Assembly: GCA_964593795.1 (NCBI GenBank)
Contig: CAZQJC010000371.1
Span: 1-64,000 of the forward strand
Origin: JAHFDS01 sp964593795
GTDB lineage: Bacteria > Myxococcota_A > Polyangia > JAHFDS01
Length of the DNA: 64,000 nucleotides
Direction of reading: 5' to 3'
This document shows, piece after piece, positions 52,006-60,592 of the stretch; position 1 is the stretch's first letter; each line of letters opens with the position of its first letter. The position numbers were made by a program, and so were the translations under genes. The notes under the pieces are model-generated. The model was not told the origin of the DNA, did no database searches, and saw only the letters and a list, made by a program, of their open reading frames with translations.

Positions 52006-54057
52006 CTACTCGCTGACGCTCTCGACGGGGGCAGGACGCGATGATGGGGCGCGGCTCGGAGCGGCCACCGCCTCGGTGGTGCCCGCGCCTACCTCCACTT
52101 TCCGCACGACCCACTCGGTGCCGTCGTGCCAGCGCGCCGTGATGTCGTACTTGCCTTCCTGCAGGTTCGGGAAAGACACGACGCTCGACGAGGGGAGATC
52201 GAACTCGCCGACGTAGTCGAAGATGAACCCCTCGGTCTTCCAGAGCTCACCGCTGTGGACCAACGTCACCTTCATTCGCGTGCCGGCGGGGGCGCTGGTC
52301 GGCACGCGAACCGAGAGCCCACCCATCCGAACCTCGACCTTCGTGGCCGCGGAGAGATCGGCGGGCGGTGGTAGGGAGACCTTGAGCCACGGGATGTCGG
52401 GACCCTCCTGGGGCTCCTTCGGCAGCGCGAGCTTGCGGCGCCGCTCCAGCACGACCTCGGTGGCGCCTCTTCCGGAGAAGTGGTCGCGATCGATCGGGAT
52501 CTGGCCGCCCTTGACGACGGCACTACTCGACATCTCCCGGCCCTGCGGGTACTTCACGTGCCACCAGATGGTCTGGCCGTCGAGCGAGCGACCAGGCGAC
52601 ACGAGCTTGAACACCACAGGTTGCGCCGCGGGCAGCGCGGGGATGTCCTCCCCCATCCGGCGCAGCGCCTCGATCGCCTGGCGCTTGGCGCGCTCGAGCG
52701 GAAGGCGCGCAAGCTCGCGCAGGGTCGACCGGGTCTCAGGACGCCGGAGCTCAGAGAGCACGTGGACCGCCGCCTCCAGGATCTCGGGGTCGGCGTCGGG
52801 GCGCACCGCCTTCATGATGTGCGCGAGCGCCGCTCGCTGGAGAGCCGCCGGGATCGCCGCGTCCTTCCGCTTGCGCCACATGTTGTAGGCGCGCGGCCCA
52901 GGGTCGATGAACGCTGCCAGGTTCCGGAGGTAGCTCGCCTTGCCGTACGAACCGACGGGCGCCTCGGACAGCGCAAGGAGGAAGCGCGCGGCGCGCTCGC
53001 TCCCATCCTCGACCAGGAAACTCGCATGCGCTGCGAACTGCCCGTCGGCCGCGGCGCCGGCGTGCATGGCCAGGGCGTCGAACTGCAGCCAGGCCAGGTA
53101 GTCGGCCGGCCAGGATGAATGGCGGGAGAGGTGCCTCGGCGAGTTGAATGAGCCCGGCGAGCGGGATAGCAGGCCCGCGGCTTCGAGATGACGCCCCCGC
53201 AGCAGCGCCGCCAAGAAGAGCGCTCTCGTTTGCGGCTCCCGAAGCTGCTCGGCCCCCGTGCCGCAGTGGCCGCCCCAGTAGAAGCGATTCATAGATGCGA
53301 TGTGGTCGTCGCCTGTCTCGTGGAGGAGCGCGCTGATCGCTTGGTGGAAGACGGGCCAAGACTGCTGCACGGCGATGCCGCCGCCTACCGGGCCGCCCGC
53401 CGAGCGGAGGTCGGTCGTGGCACCCCCTGGCCCCTCCTTGTACGCGGTCCATGCGCGCTGGAGCTCCTCCGGTGCCTGGGCGAGCGCTGGCGGCAAGCTC
53501 GGTGCCGCCCTACCTGAGAGTCGCGGCGCCGGCTTCTTGACGAGGGCGGCCACATGCTGGCGGATGCGAAAGTCGAGGAGGGCCTCTGCCATGCCGTGAC
53601 GGCGCCGGGAGTCGGGGGGAAGGCCATCGTAGGTGTCAAGCAGACGCTCGAAGTCGGGGAGCGTCGCTCGATCGGCGATGACGCCGACGACCCGGCCGTA
53701 ATGGAAGTCCGGCTCCCATGTATGTTCGAAGGCGTCGCGCTCCCGATCGATCTTGTCGAGCAGCCGCCACAGGTCCGGGGTGCTGCTCTGGTCGGCCCCA
53801 TCGCCAGCGCCGAAGCCGAAGAGGCCCTTCTTGAGCTCGGGCCCGGAGAGCTCGAGAAGCTCGGCAGCCGTGGTGCCGAACATGCTCCGCTGAGGCGACG
53901 GGATCTTCCCGGGCACTGGGGGCGGTGCCGGCAGGGGAATGGATGGGATGGCGGGTGCGGGCGCTGCAGCAACCACGGAAGCATCGCGCCCAGCCTCCAT
54001 GATGGGCGGGGAACATGCTGCCGCCAGGACGAAGACGGATGCCCGGACTCCACGCAT
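52006..54057 (-). CDS. Large secreted lipoprotein with HEAT-like helical repeats
   Basis: A 683-residue protein from ATG 54057, which follows GGAGGT. The signal peptide VFVLAAACSP ends in a lipobox Cys, followed by a Pro/Ala linker. The middle (residues about 400-500) has helical repeat features (AAVHVLSELRRPETRSTLRE, RAKRQAIEALRRMGED). The C-terminal 200 residues are strand-rich, Ig-like (MKVTLVHSGELWKTEGFIFD, GKYDITARWHDGTEWVVR). It interrupts the phage early and late genes and looks like host cargo. Function unknown. Confidence 0.75.
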   Translation of the reverse strand: MRGVRASVFVLAAACSPPIMEAGRDASVVAAAPAPAIPSIPLPAPPPVPGKIPSPQRSMFGTTAAELLELSGPELKKGLFGFGAGDGADQSSTPDLWRLLDKIDRERDAFEHTWEPDFHYGRVVGVIADRATLPDFERLLDTYDGLPPDSRRRHGMAEALLDFRIRQHVAALVKKPAPRLSGRAAPSLPPALAQAPEELQRAWTAYKEGPGGATTDLRSAGGPVGGGIAVQQSWPVFHQAISALLHETGDDHIASMNRFYWGGHCGTGAEQLREPQTRALFLAALLRGRHLEAAGLLSRSPGSFNSPRHLSRHSSWPADYLAWLQFDALAMHAGAAADGQFAAHASFLVEDGSERAARFLLALSEAPVGSYGKASYLRNLAAFIDPGPRAYNMWRKRKDAAIPAALQRAALAHIMKAVRPDADPEILEAAVHVLSELRRPETRSTLRELARLPLERAKRQAIEALRRMGEDIPALPAAQPVVFKLVSPGRSLDGQTIWWHVKYPQGREMSSSAVVKGGQIPIDRDHFSGRGATEVVLERRRKLALPKEPQEGPDIPWLKVSLPPPADLSAATKVEVRMGGLSVRVPTSAPAGTRMKVTLVHSGELWKTEGFIFDYVGEFDLPSSSVVSFPNLQEGKYDITARWHDGTEWVVRKVEVGAGTTEAVAAPSRAPSSRPAPVESVSE

Positions 54058-54171
54058 CGCCACCTCCGCAATGAGTATTGTACGCGCGACGGGTAGATGG
54101 AGATCCCTGAGCCGGCTTCGTGACAGAAGGATGAGCGTCGTCTGCGATAGGCGACCTGAGCGCACTGTGCC

Positions 54172-56904
54172 CTACTGGGCGGCCGAGTCGACGCCGCGCA
54201 CCGTCCACGCGCGCTCGCCCTGGCGGGGCGGCAGCTGTTCGAGCTTTCGACCGCCGCAGACACGGCCCCGATACTTGGCCAGGCGATTGCCGAGTTGGCG
54301 AGCGCTGGGTAGCCGCCCGGGCGGCCCTGGGCAGATGGCGCCGATGGCGTCGAAGAGGCGCTGGAATCGGCTCGGGCTCTGGTCGAGGTAGCGGAGCGCC
54401 GCAGCCGCGGTGACGCCTCTGGTCTCGGGCGCGACCTCTCGCGCCATCTCGTCCCAGCCCGCCAGCAGGTCAGCCAGGTTGGCGGCGTCCTCGTCGTTGG
54501 TCTCGATCGTGACCCGACCCGCGAAGGGGTCCTCGAGCCCGCACCAGACGATGGCCCCGCGCACGAGGCTCGACCACTCCTCGTACGAACCCCACGGCGC
54601 GAGCTTGACGTCGGGGCGGCCGGCGACGAGGTATCCGCGCAGGAGCGTGAGGGCCGCGACGAGCAGCGCCGGCCGCTGGGCCCGCACGTGCGCGATGAGG
54701 GCCGGGTACTTGAACCCTTCCCGATGCTCGGGGCGCTCGAGGTCCGAGTCGATGCGGATCGGCAGGCAGCGCCGCGTGGTGTCTTGCTTGAGCGAGACGT
54801 TGTTGCCGGTCGCGTACCAGGTGGCCAGCAGCGGCACGCTCACCATCTCGCTCTTGCCGAGGATGCGGTCGGTCCACATGCGGCCGGTCAGCACGACGTT
54901 CAGCGCCGCCGAGCCGAGCCACGCCTCGACGTTGTCGATGAGCACGAGTTGGTTGCCATTGATGAGCGTCGCGGTGATCCGCTTCGCCTCCTCGTCCTCG
55001 TTCCGCGCCGGCGAGCACACCTCCATCTCGCGCCCTTGCACGATTTCGCTGATGACGTCGACGAGCTTGGTCTTGCCGACTCCGCGCACGTTGGCGTCGA
55101 CCAGGAAGAGGGGCGCTGGGCCCGCGAAGGCCGGCCGGGCCAGCGGCGTCAGCAGGCCCGCGAGCCAGGCGGAGCGATGCGCGTCCTTGGCGAACGGGAA
55201 GTCGCACACCAGATCGAGCAACTGGTCCGCGGCCGCCCGACATTGCTCCCGGCTCGGGTGCTCGGGCACGGCTGGAAAAGGCTGCGATGACCGCGCTTCG
55301 TAGTAGAGGCCGGTCCCGGGATCGTAGCCGGGCTCGCACACGATGGAGCCGTCGGAGCGCAGCGCAGGTGCCTCGATGACGCCCTCGAGGGGTCGGATCC
55401 CTTGCCACTGCCGCCGTGCTTCGATCTCGGGCGCCGCCCAGCCCGGCGGATGGACGGCACGGACCTTGTCCCGGGACTCGGCCATCCAGATCGCGCCTCG
55501 CGTGAGGCGCTCGCGGATGCCTGCGAGTCCGACGGGGACGATGCGCGGGGCCGCGGTCCCCTGCGCGCTGTCGCCAAGCCTCCTCGCGCCGCGGATGATC
55601 TGCACGAGCGTGCCGTTCCGGGCGTAGAGGTCGGGCACGGTCGCCAACGCGGCGATCGCCTGCTCGATCACCTCGTGCTCATCCGTGGTCACGAAGATGC
55701 AACGGCGCGGAGGCTGTGCGGTCTGCAGGTCCGTGGGATCCCAGCCCGCGGGAGGCGACGGCGCAGGCATCGACGTCCGCGAGAGGTCTGCCACGCGGGC
55801 GCATGCCGCGCGGAAGTCGACGCAGCCTCCATGCCGCACGAGGAAGTCGAAGACGCTGAGCGTCGTGCCGGACCGGAAGGAGTGAAACGAGCCGCGCTCG
55901 GCTTCGCCAAGCCCATCCGCGATCCCCGCAGAGGGCGACGCGTCCCCGGATGGCGACTCAGGATCGCGACAGGTGAGCCACCCTCGCCCGCTCGTGCCGC
56001 CAGATAGCCACGGGCCATAGACTCCCTCGAGCGGAAGCGCGGCCAGGGCGCGGACACGCCAGGCCTTCCACGACGGCTGCGCGGGCACGGAGGTCCGAGC
56101 GGGCACGTCACGCTTCCGCCCGCACGCATCGTGCCCTTCGCGCTCTCGCGCGAGCGCCAGACCGAGGACTGCCCCGAGCGCGGAGGTCGGCGCCGTGGCG
56201 AGCTCGGCGGGCGCGTACGGGACGAAGGGCCCATCCAGATCTCCATCGGGGCGATGGAAGAGGTTCGCGCCGGGCGCTCGAGCGCCGCTCCACCACGGCA
56301 GCCACACCATGTTGCCGAGGCCGCCGGGCCCGAGGCTGGCCTGCTTGGGGAAGAGCTCAATGCCCATGCAGCGAGCGGTGTCGGCCACGCCACCGCGCTC
56401 GAGGGGGCAATCGCGCGGAGCCAAGAAGCGGCCGATGCGGATGGCGTCCTCGGCCAGGATGGGCGGGTCGAAGAAGCACCACAGGTGCCAGCCGTTGCCG
56501 TCGCCCGAGCGCTCCACATGCGCTGGCAGGCCGGCTTCGTGGAAGGCCCTGTGCGCCCGCCGCACGGCACCCGCCGGATCTGCGAGCGCGTGGCTGTGTC
56601 CGTGGCCGTCGAAGTCCAGGCACAGCCACTTGGTGCGCCGCTCGGGATCTGGCGCGTAGCTGCCGACGCGGAAGCGACCCCGCTCTGCGATGCGTCCCCT
56701 CCGCCGGGTGTCGAGCGTCACCGCCGCCGGCGGCGCGGAAGTCCCCAAGACGTGCGCGCGAAGGAGCGCGTCGAGCGAGTCACCGGGAGAGGCGGGGCAC
56801 GGCTTGCCCCAGGGCGCGAGGACCGCGACCAGGTCGCGTCGACCGACAAAGCGCTCGTGAAGCAGCCGGACGGCAACCTCGGGGGGTGGTGCGGCGCGGG
56901 GCAT
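54172..56904 (-). CDS. Phage primase-helicase (TOTE-type primase, P-loop helicase)
   Basis: A 910-residue replication protein. The N-terminal primase has the metal motif CLDFDGHGHSHA (about residues 94-105) and ERSGDGNGWHLWCFFDPP (about 130-147), the archaeo-eukaryotic TOTE-type primase pattern. A helicase-like P-loop domain follows: FLVDANVRGVGKTKL (about 595-609), LVLIDNVEAW (about 652-661) and TWYATGNNVSL sensor. It would prime and unwind phage DNA. It is followed by DUF669 and Sak4-like genes upstream, completing an early replication block. Confidence 0.82.
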   Translation of the reverse strand: MPRAAPPPEVAVRLLHERFVGRRDLVAVLAPWGKPCPASPGDSLDALLRAHVLGTSAPPAAVTLDTRRRGRIAERGRFRVGSYAPDPERRTKWLCLDFDGHGHSHALADPAGAVRRAHRAFHEAGLPAHVERSGDGNGWHLWCFFDPPILAEDAIRIGRFLAPRDCPLERGGVADTARCMGIELFPKQASLGPGGLGNMVWLPWWSGARAPGANLFHRPDGDLDGPFVPYAPAELATAPTSALGAVLGLALAREREGHDACGRKRDVPARTSVPAQPSWKAWRVRALAALPLEGVYGPWLSGGTSGRGWLTCRDPESPSGDASPSAGIADGLGEAERGSFHSFRSGTTLSVFDFLVRHGGCVDFRAACARVADLSRTSMPAPSPPAGWDPTDLQTAQPPRRCIFVTTDEHEVIEQAIAALATVPDLYARNGTLVQIIRGARRLGDSAQGTAAPRIVPVGLAGIRERLTRGAIWMAESRDKVRAVHPPGWAAPEIEARRQWQGIRPLEGVIEAPALRSDGSIVCEPGYDPGTGLYYEARSSQPFPAVPEHPSREQCRAAADQLLDLVCDFPFAKDAHRSAWLAGLLTPLARPAFAGPAPLFLVDANVRGVGKTKLVDVISEIVQGREMEVCSPARNEDEEAKRITATLINGNQLVLIDNVEAWLGSAALNVVLTGRMWTDRILGKSEMVSVPLLATWYATGNNVSLKQDTTRRCLPIRIDSDLERPEHREGFKYPALIAHVRAQRPALLVAALTLLRGYLVAGRPDVKLAPWGSYEEWSSLVRGAIVWCGLEDPFAGRVTIETNDEDAANLADLLAGWDEMAREVAPETRGVTAAAALRYLDQSPSRFQRLFDAIGAICPGPPGRLPSARQLGNRLAKYRGRVCGGRKLEQLPPRQGERAWTVRGVDSAAQ

Positions 56905-56927
56905 GGGCCGGCTCGAGCACGCCCTGG

Positions 56928-57401
56928 CTAGAACGCGATGTCGTCGGTGGGATCGATGGCGGGCGCGCTCGCGAGGCGGCGGTTGAAGAACACGTTCTCG
57001 AAGCCCTCGCGCGTGCGCTTGGTGATGTCGAGCTGCACGTCGAGGAGCTCGTTGAGCCGGCGAGGCAGCTCCTTGAGGTCATGAAGGTGGAGCCCGCACA
57101 TCTCGAGGTCGCCCTTGAGGTAAGCGAGGTTCTGCCGGGTCTCGATGAGGTTCGTGTGCCAGAGCTTGCGCCCGGCGTGGCAGGGCCCGAGCACGCGCAG
57201 CTGCCACTTGAGCAGGTGCTGCCCCTTCTTCGACCTGCCGAGCTCGACACGCTCGACGATCGCCTCGTAGCGGCCGTCTGGGATCGGCTCGAACCGCTGG
57301 GGCGAGCTCACCTCGCCGTACTGGTCGGCGCAAGGCGGCGCGAAATCGCCGCCGTCCGCCGCGAAGTCGTCCTCACCGGGGATCCGATTCGAGTGGTCCA
57401 T
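56928..57401 (-). CDS. DUF669 phage replication-associated protein
   Basis: A 157-residue protein with the DUF669 pattern: PDGRYEAIVERVELGRSKKG then LLKWQLRVLG and KLWHTNLIETRQNLAYLKGD. These proteins accompany Sak4-type recombinases and are thought to bind single-stranded DNA. The acidic C-terminus is SSB-like (PAIDPTDDIAF). It lies between the primase-helicase and Sak4-like genes. Confidence 0.8.
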   Translation of the reverse strand: MDHSNRIPGEDDFAADGGDFAPPCADQYGEVSSPQRFEPIPDGRYEAIVERVELGRSKKGQHLLKWQLRVLGPCHAGRKLWHTNLIETRQNLAYLKGDLEMCGLHLHDLKELPRRLNELLDVQLDITKRTREGFENVFFNRRLASAPAIDPTDDIAF

Positions 57402-57439
57402 GTCGTCCGTCCTTTCGCGTTGTCGTCGGGTCGATGCGG

Positions 57440-58225
57440 TCAGCGCGACGCCGGGGTCTTGGTCTGCGTCTCGGGCTTGAGCGGCTGCATCACGGGCGGC
57501 CGCGGCTCGGCCTTGGCGGTGTCGCGCTTGGCGCCCGCGCAGAACGCCTCGACGAACTTGGCGTAGTCGAGGTCGATGGTCTCGGGCAGCCGGCCCGTGC
57601 GATCGCCCGCCTCGTACTTGAGGCTCGGCTTGGTGCGCAGGACGCGCCGCATGGTGGTCTTGCCGTCGGCGACCGGGGTCGGCTCGAGGTCGACGTAGAG
57701 GATCATGTCGACCATGCCGAGGATGGAGCGTCGCGCCTTGTCGGGCAGCGTCGGGACGACGCGCATGACCTTCCCGGTCCGCGTCTCCATCTCGCGCTCC
57801 TGCGCGTGCGAGACGAGGTAGAGGCCGTAGGGCGACATCGAGAGCCGCGCCAGCGCGCGGTAGAACTCGTTGTTCACGAGGGCGTAGCCCTTGCCGTAGC
57901 CGAGGTCGCTCTCGTGCTCGACCTTCTGCTTCTTGCAGATGTAGTCGGCGCAGAGCTTGTACGCGTTGTCGATGGTGTCGACCACGATGGTCTTGAACGA
58001 GTGCTTGCCCTCGAGCACGGCCTTGCTCGCCTCGAGGAAGTCATCCCAGGTCGCGATCGGCACCTGGTAGGTCTCGAGGTGGTTGAGGCCCGCCTCGGTG
58101 GCGAGGAAGAGCGCGCCCTCGGCATGGGCGCAGAACGTGCTCTTGCCCGCCTTGGGCATCCCGTAGGTCAGCACGGTCAAGTCGGACAGCTCGTTCTTCG
58201 GTAGGGTCTTCTGGGTCGGCAGCAT
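57440..58225 (-). CDS. Sak4-like RecA-fold recombination ATPase
   Basis: A 261-residue P-loop protein of the AAA_24/Sak4 type: Walker A YGMPKAGKST (21-30), Walker B FKTIVVDTIDN (about 76-86), and LYLVSHAQE. Sak4 proteins are minimal RecA-core enzymes for single-strand annealing in phage recombination, usually helped by an SSB-like partner; DUF669 is next to it. The C-terminal tail is Pro/Lys-rich. Confidence 0.82.
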   Translation of the reverse strand: MLPTQKTLPKNELSDLTVLTYGMPKAGKSTFCAHAEGALFLATEAGLNHLETYQVPIATWDDFLEASKAVLEGKHSFKTIVVDTIDNAYKLCADYICKKQKVEHESDLGYGKGYALVNNEFYRALARLSMSPYGLYLVSHAQEREMETRTGKVMRVVPTLPDKARRSILGMVDMILYVDLEPTPVADGKTTMRRVLRTKPSLKYEAGDRTGRLPETIDLDYAKFVEAFCAGAKRDTAKAEPRPPVMQPLKPETQTKTPASR

Positions 58226-58255
58226 GTCGGCTCCTTTCGGGGTGGTCAGGCTCGG

Positions 58256-59296
58256 CTACGCAAGGCCAGGCAGGTCGGCGCCGGGGACATCGGCGGCGAG
58301 CGATTCGTCGGATCCGCACGAGCGACGCTCGTACAGGTTCTCGATGAGGACGGGGTTGCCGCCGGAGCGGCAGAGCTGGAAGTAGGCACACGGCCGCCCG
58401 TAGGCGAAGCAGTGCGACGTGTTCTGGTAGAAGGTCTGGCGACGTCGCGCGTCGAGGAACTGCTGCGTCAGCTCCCAGAGCTCGGACTCGATGAGCGCCG
58501 TCTGCTCCCGTGCGAGCACGAGCCGCTCGCGGTGGAACATCCCGGGCTCGGCGTACTTCTCTGCGAGCCGCGCCTGAAACTCCTCGTCGGTCTCCGGCGT
58601 GCGGCGCTGCGCCGACGACTTGCCGGTCTTCGACTTCGCGATCAGCTCCGCCCTGCGCGCCTCGAACTCCTCCTCGGTCTCGCCCGCCGACTGCTGCAGG
58701 CGCGCCTTGACGAGGACGTTGTAGACGACTCCCGCGATTCGATACCCGAGCGCGGTCTCCGCGTAGCGCGCGTAGAGGCTCGTCTGGAAGTCCGTCCAGA
58801 GCCGCTCGAGGTAGGCAGCGTCGATGCCGGCCGCCGACTTGTGCTCTAGGATCCAGTGCTCGCCCTCGATCTTGACGATGCCGTCGATGCGCCCAGCCAG
58901 CGTAAAGCTCCGGCTTGGGGCGCTGCTCTTCGGGTTGCGGATCTCCGCCTCGAAGCCCTGCTCGAGCGCGACGACCTCGAACTCCTCGGACGGGAAACGC
59001 GCCGCGTACCCGCGCATCATCGCGACGAGCAAGTGCCACGTGCGCTTCTGCTCGGAATCGAAGGCGCGCTTCGGGGTCGCCCGGTCGATGTGGTCCTCGA
59101 CCCCGGCGAGGTCGCGCGTGCGGTGCCAGATCTCGAGGCACTCGTGGACCAGGCTCCCGAGCGCGAGGTTGCGATCGCGCTCGAGCGGGACGAGCCCGTG
59201 GACGTACTTCCACTCGGCCGCCTTCCGGCAATTGCGGAAGAGGTTCCACATCGAGTAGCTGGTGGCCATGCGGTCACGAAGGACGAGGCGGTTCAT
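58256..59296 (-). CDS. PD-(D/E)XK exonuclease (Cas4/AddB-like)
   Basis: A 346-residue nuclease. Catalytic elements: H51 in GSLVHECLE, D138 in GRIDGI, and E151-x-K153 in ILEHKS. An N-terminal Cys (C23) and C-terminal Cys group in SHCFAYGRPCAYFQLCRSGG suggest an iron-sulphur cluster, as in Cas4/AddB. It probably makes single-stranded ends for the Sak4-like annealing protein. ATG 59296 overlaps the upstream stop (ATGA). Confidence 0.85.
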   Translation of the reverse strand: MNRLVLRDRMATSYSMWNLFRNCRKAAEWKYVHGLVPLERDRNLALGSLVHECLEIWHRTRDLAGVEDHIDRATPKRAFDSEQKRTWHLLVAMMRGYAARFPSEEFEVVALEQGFEAEIRNPKSSAPSRSFTLAGRIDGIVKIEGEHWILEHKSAAGIDAAYLERLWTDFQTSLYARYAETALGYRIAGVVYNVLVKARLQQSAGETEEEFEARRAELIAKSKTGKSSAQRRTPETDEEFQARLAEKYAEPGMFHRERLVLAREQTALIESELWELTQQFLDARRRQTFYQNTSHCFAYGRPCAYFQLCRSGGNPVLIENLYERRSCGSDESLAADVPGADLPGLA

Positions 59297-60093
59297 CGGT
59301 GCCCTCCAGTGGCAATGCGTCCGGTAGCGGTGCTCTCGGCGTTCGCGGCGGCCTTGCGGATCTGCTGCAGCGTTCGCGAGCGACGGCGCTTGAGGCGCTG
59401 GTAGAGGCGGCGCCGCTCCTCGGTGCCGAGGTTCGGGTACGTGCGGTTGAGGTACGCGCTCAGCGACTCGCGGCGGAGCGTGGTGTCCTGGATGAGCCGA
59501 ACCTCGAGGCCGCGGGCGCACTTCAGCTCGTCGGCGAGGCGGGCGACCTTGCGCCCGGACTCGAGGGTCTCGATGACGTCATCCGGCCGTGGCGGCGACT
59601 CCGGGATGAACGGCTCCTCCTCGATCCGGGTGCGCAGCTTCCATTGCCGCCGCTCGGTCTGGAGGTAGCGGTAGTAGTGGCGCTCCGTCAGCCGACGGAG
59701 GCGCAGGCAGATCCGCGACGTGCGGACCGGGTCGACCTGAGCGACGGCGCGGAGGAACGACTCGACGACGGCGTGGTCCACCTCGTCGTGCTCGACGAAC
59801 GGCGGCGGCGTGACGTACGCGCGCAGCCGCAGCATGAGCGGCGTGAACGCGACCAGCAGCACCCCGCTCCACACCTTCCCGTCGCCGCGCTGGTGCTCGG
59901 CGACCAGCGCCCGGGTGAGCGCGTCCTTGTGGTCGGGCGACTCGAGGTCACTGCCGAGCGCCGCGAGAACGGCGCCGGCCGTCTCGTGACGCGCGAACGC
60001 CTCGTGCCGGCCGAGCGCCGCGCCGTAGGCGCCCGCCGTCTCGGTTGATTCGAGCCCCTGGGACAGCAGCTCGCGCAGCCTGGAAAGTTGCAT
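59293..60093 (-). CDS. Putative sigma70-like factor, first early phage gene
   Basis: A 266-residue protein starting at ATG 60093 after GGAGGAGG. The central part (VEHDEVDHAVVESFLRAVAQ with ERHYYRYLQTERRQWKLR) resembles sigma region 2, and the end (YLNRTYPNLGTEERRRLYQR, then LKRRRSRTLQQIRKA) resembles a region-4 HTH. Similarity is weak, so this is a prediction. If right, it could direct transcription of phage genes. It leads the early operon, coupled to the nuclease gene. Confidence 0.5.
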   Translation of the reverse strand: MQLSRLRELLSQGLESTETAGAYGAALGRHEAFARHETAGAVLAALGSDLESPDHKDALTRALVAEHQRGDGKVWSGVLLVAFTPLMLRLRAYVTPPPFVEHDEVDHAVVESFLRAVAQVDPVRTSRICLRLRRLTERHYYRYLQTERRQWKLRTRIEEEPFIPESPPRPDDVIETLESGRKVARLADELKCARGLEVRLIQDTTLRRESLSAYLNRTYPNLGTEERRRLYQRLKRRRSRTLQQIRKAAANAESTATGRIATGGHR

Positions 60094-60592
60094 GGGCCTC
60101 CTCCACCGCGGTCTTGAGCGCCGCAGGTGAGGACCACTCTCCGGATCGCGAGGAAGGGACGAGGAAGCAGGGAGGCAGGAGCGAGGAAGCGAGGAATCTC
60201 GAGGGAATCGACAGTCATCTCCTCTCGTCTCGTGCCCGTGTCGCCTCCTGGATCAAGGAGATCACGCCCGGTAGCGAGTTTTCGCCACCCCGCCGGGCCA
60301 CCACTTTCCGCCAGATTTTCCATATGTTCCATGGAACGGGGGCTGTGGATTCTCGCCACGCACTGGCCACCACTCCTGCCAGGCCGTCACCACCTCGCTC
60401 TGTTTCCATTGCAGTGCGCCTCACCGTGCTTCCGAGATCGAACTCGCAAGTCACCGATCCCTCGCGGGCTCAGCGCGCCCCACTGCAGATGGTACGGGCC
60501 TTGCGAGGCGAGCTCGTCGCATCACCCACGCGCAACTTGTCGTGGGAGACGCCGATAACGGACAGCGCTCGACGAGAGGAGTGGTTTCGCGG
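60094..60592. other. Regulatory gap at the start of the phage early operon
   Basis: About 500 bases between the leftward phage operon and a rightward host lipoprotein gene. A perfect 12-bp palindrome GTTCCATGGAAC lies at 60326-60337 in an A/T-richer patch (TTTTCCATATGTTCC), a fair candidate for a repressor site and promoter. GAGGAAG repeats occur at about 60159-60200. A weak leftward frame (60215-60454, GTG start after GAGGG) was seen but I do not call it. Confidence 0.45.

Noticed and set aside
51601..52044. 147-residue rightward frame across the operator repeats
   Set aside because: Composition is low-complexity Ser/Ala/Arg, no ribosome site, and the repeats are better explained as binding sites.
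60215..60454. 79-residue leftward frame upstream of the sigma-like gene
   Set aside because: GTG with GAGGG is plausible, but the product resembles nothing and the region is better explained as a regulatory gap with a palindrome.
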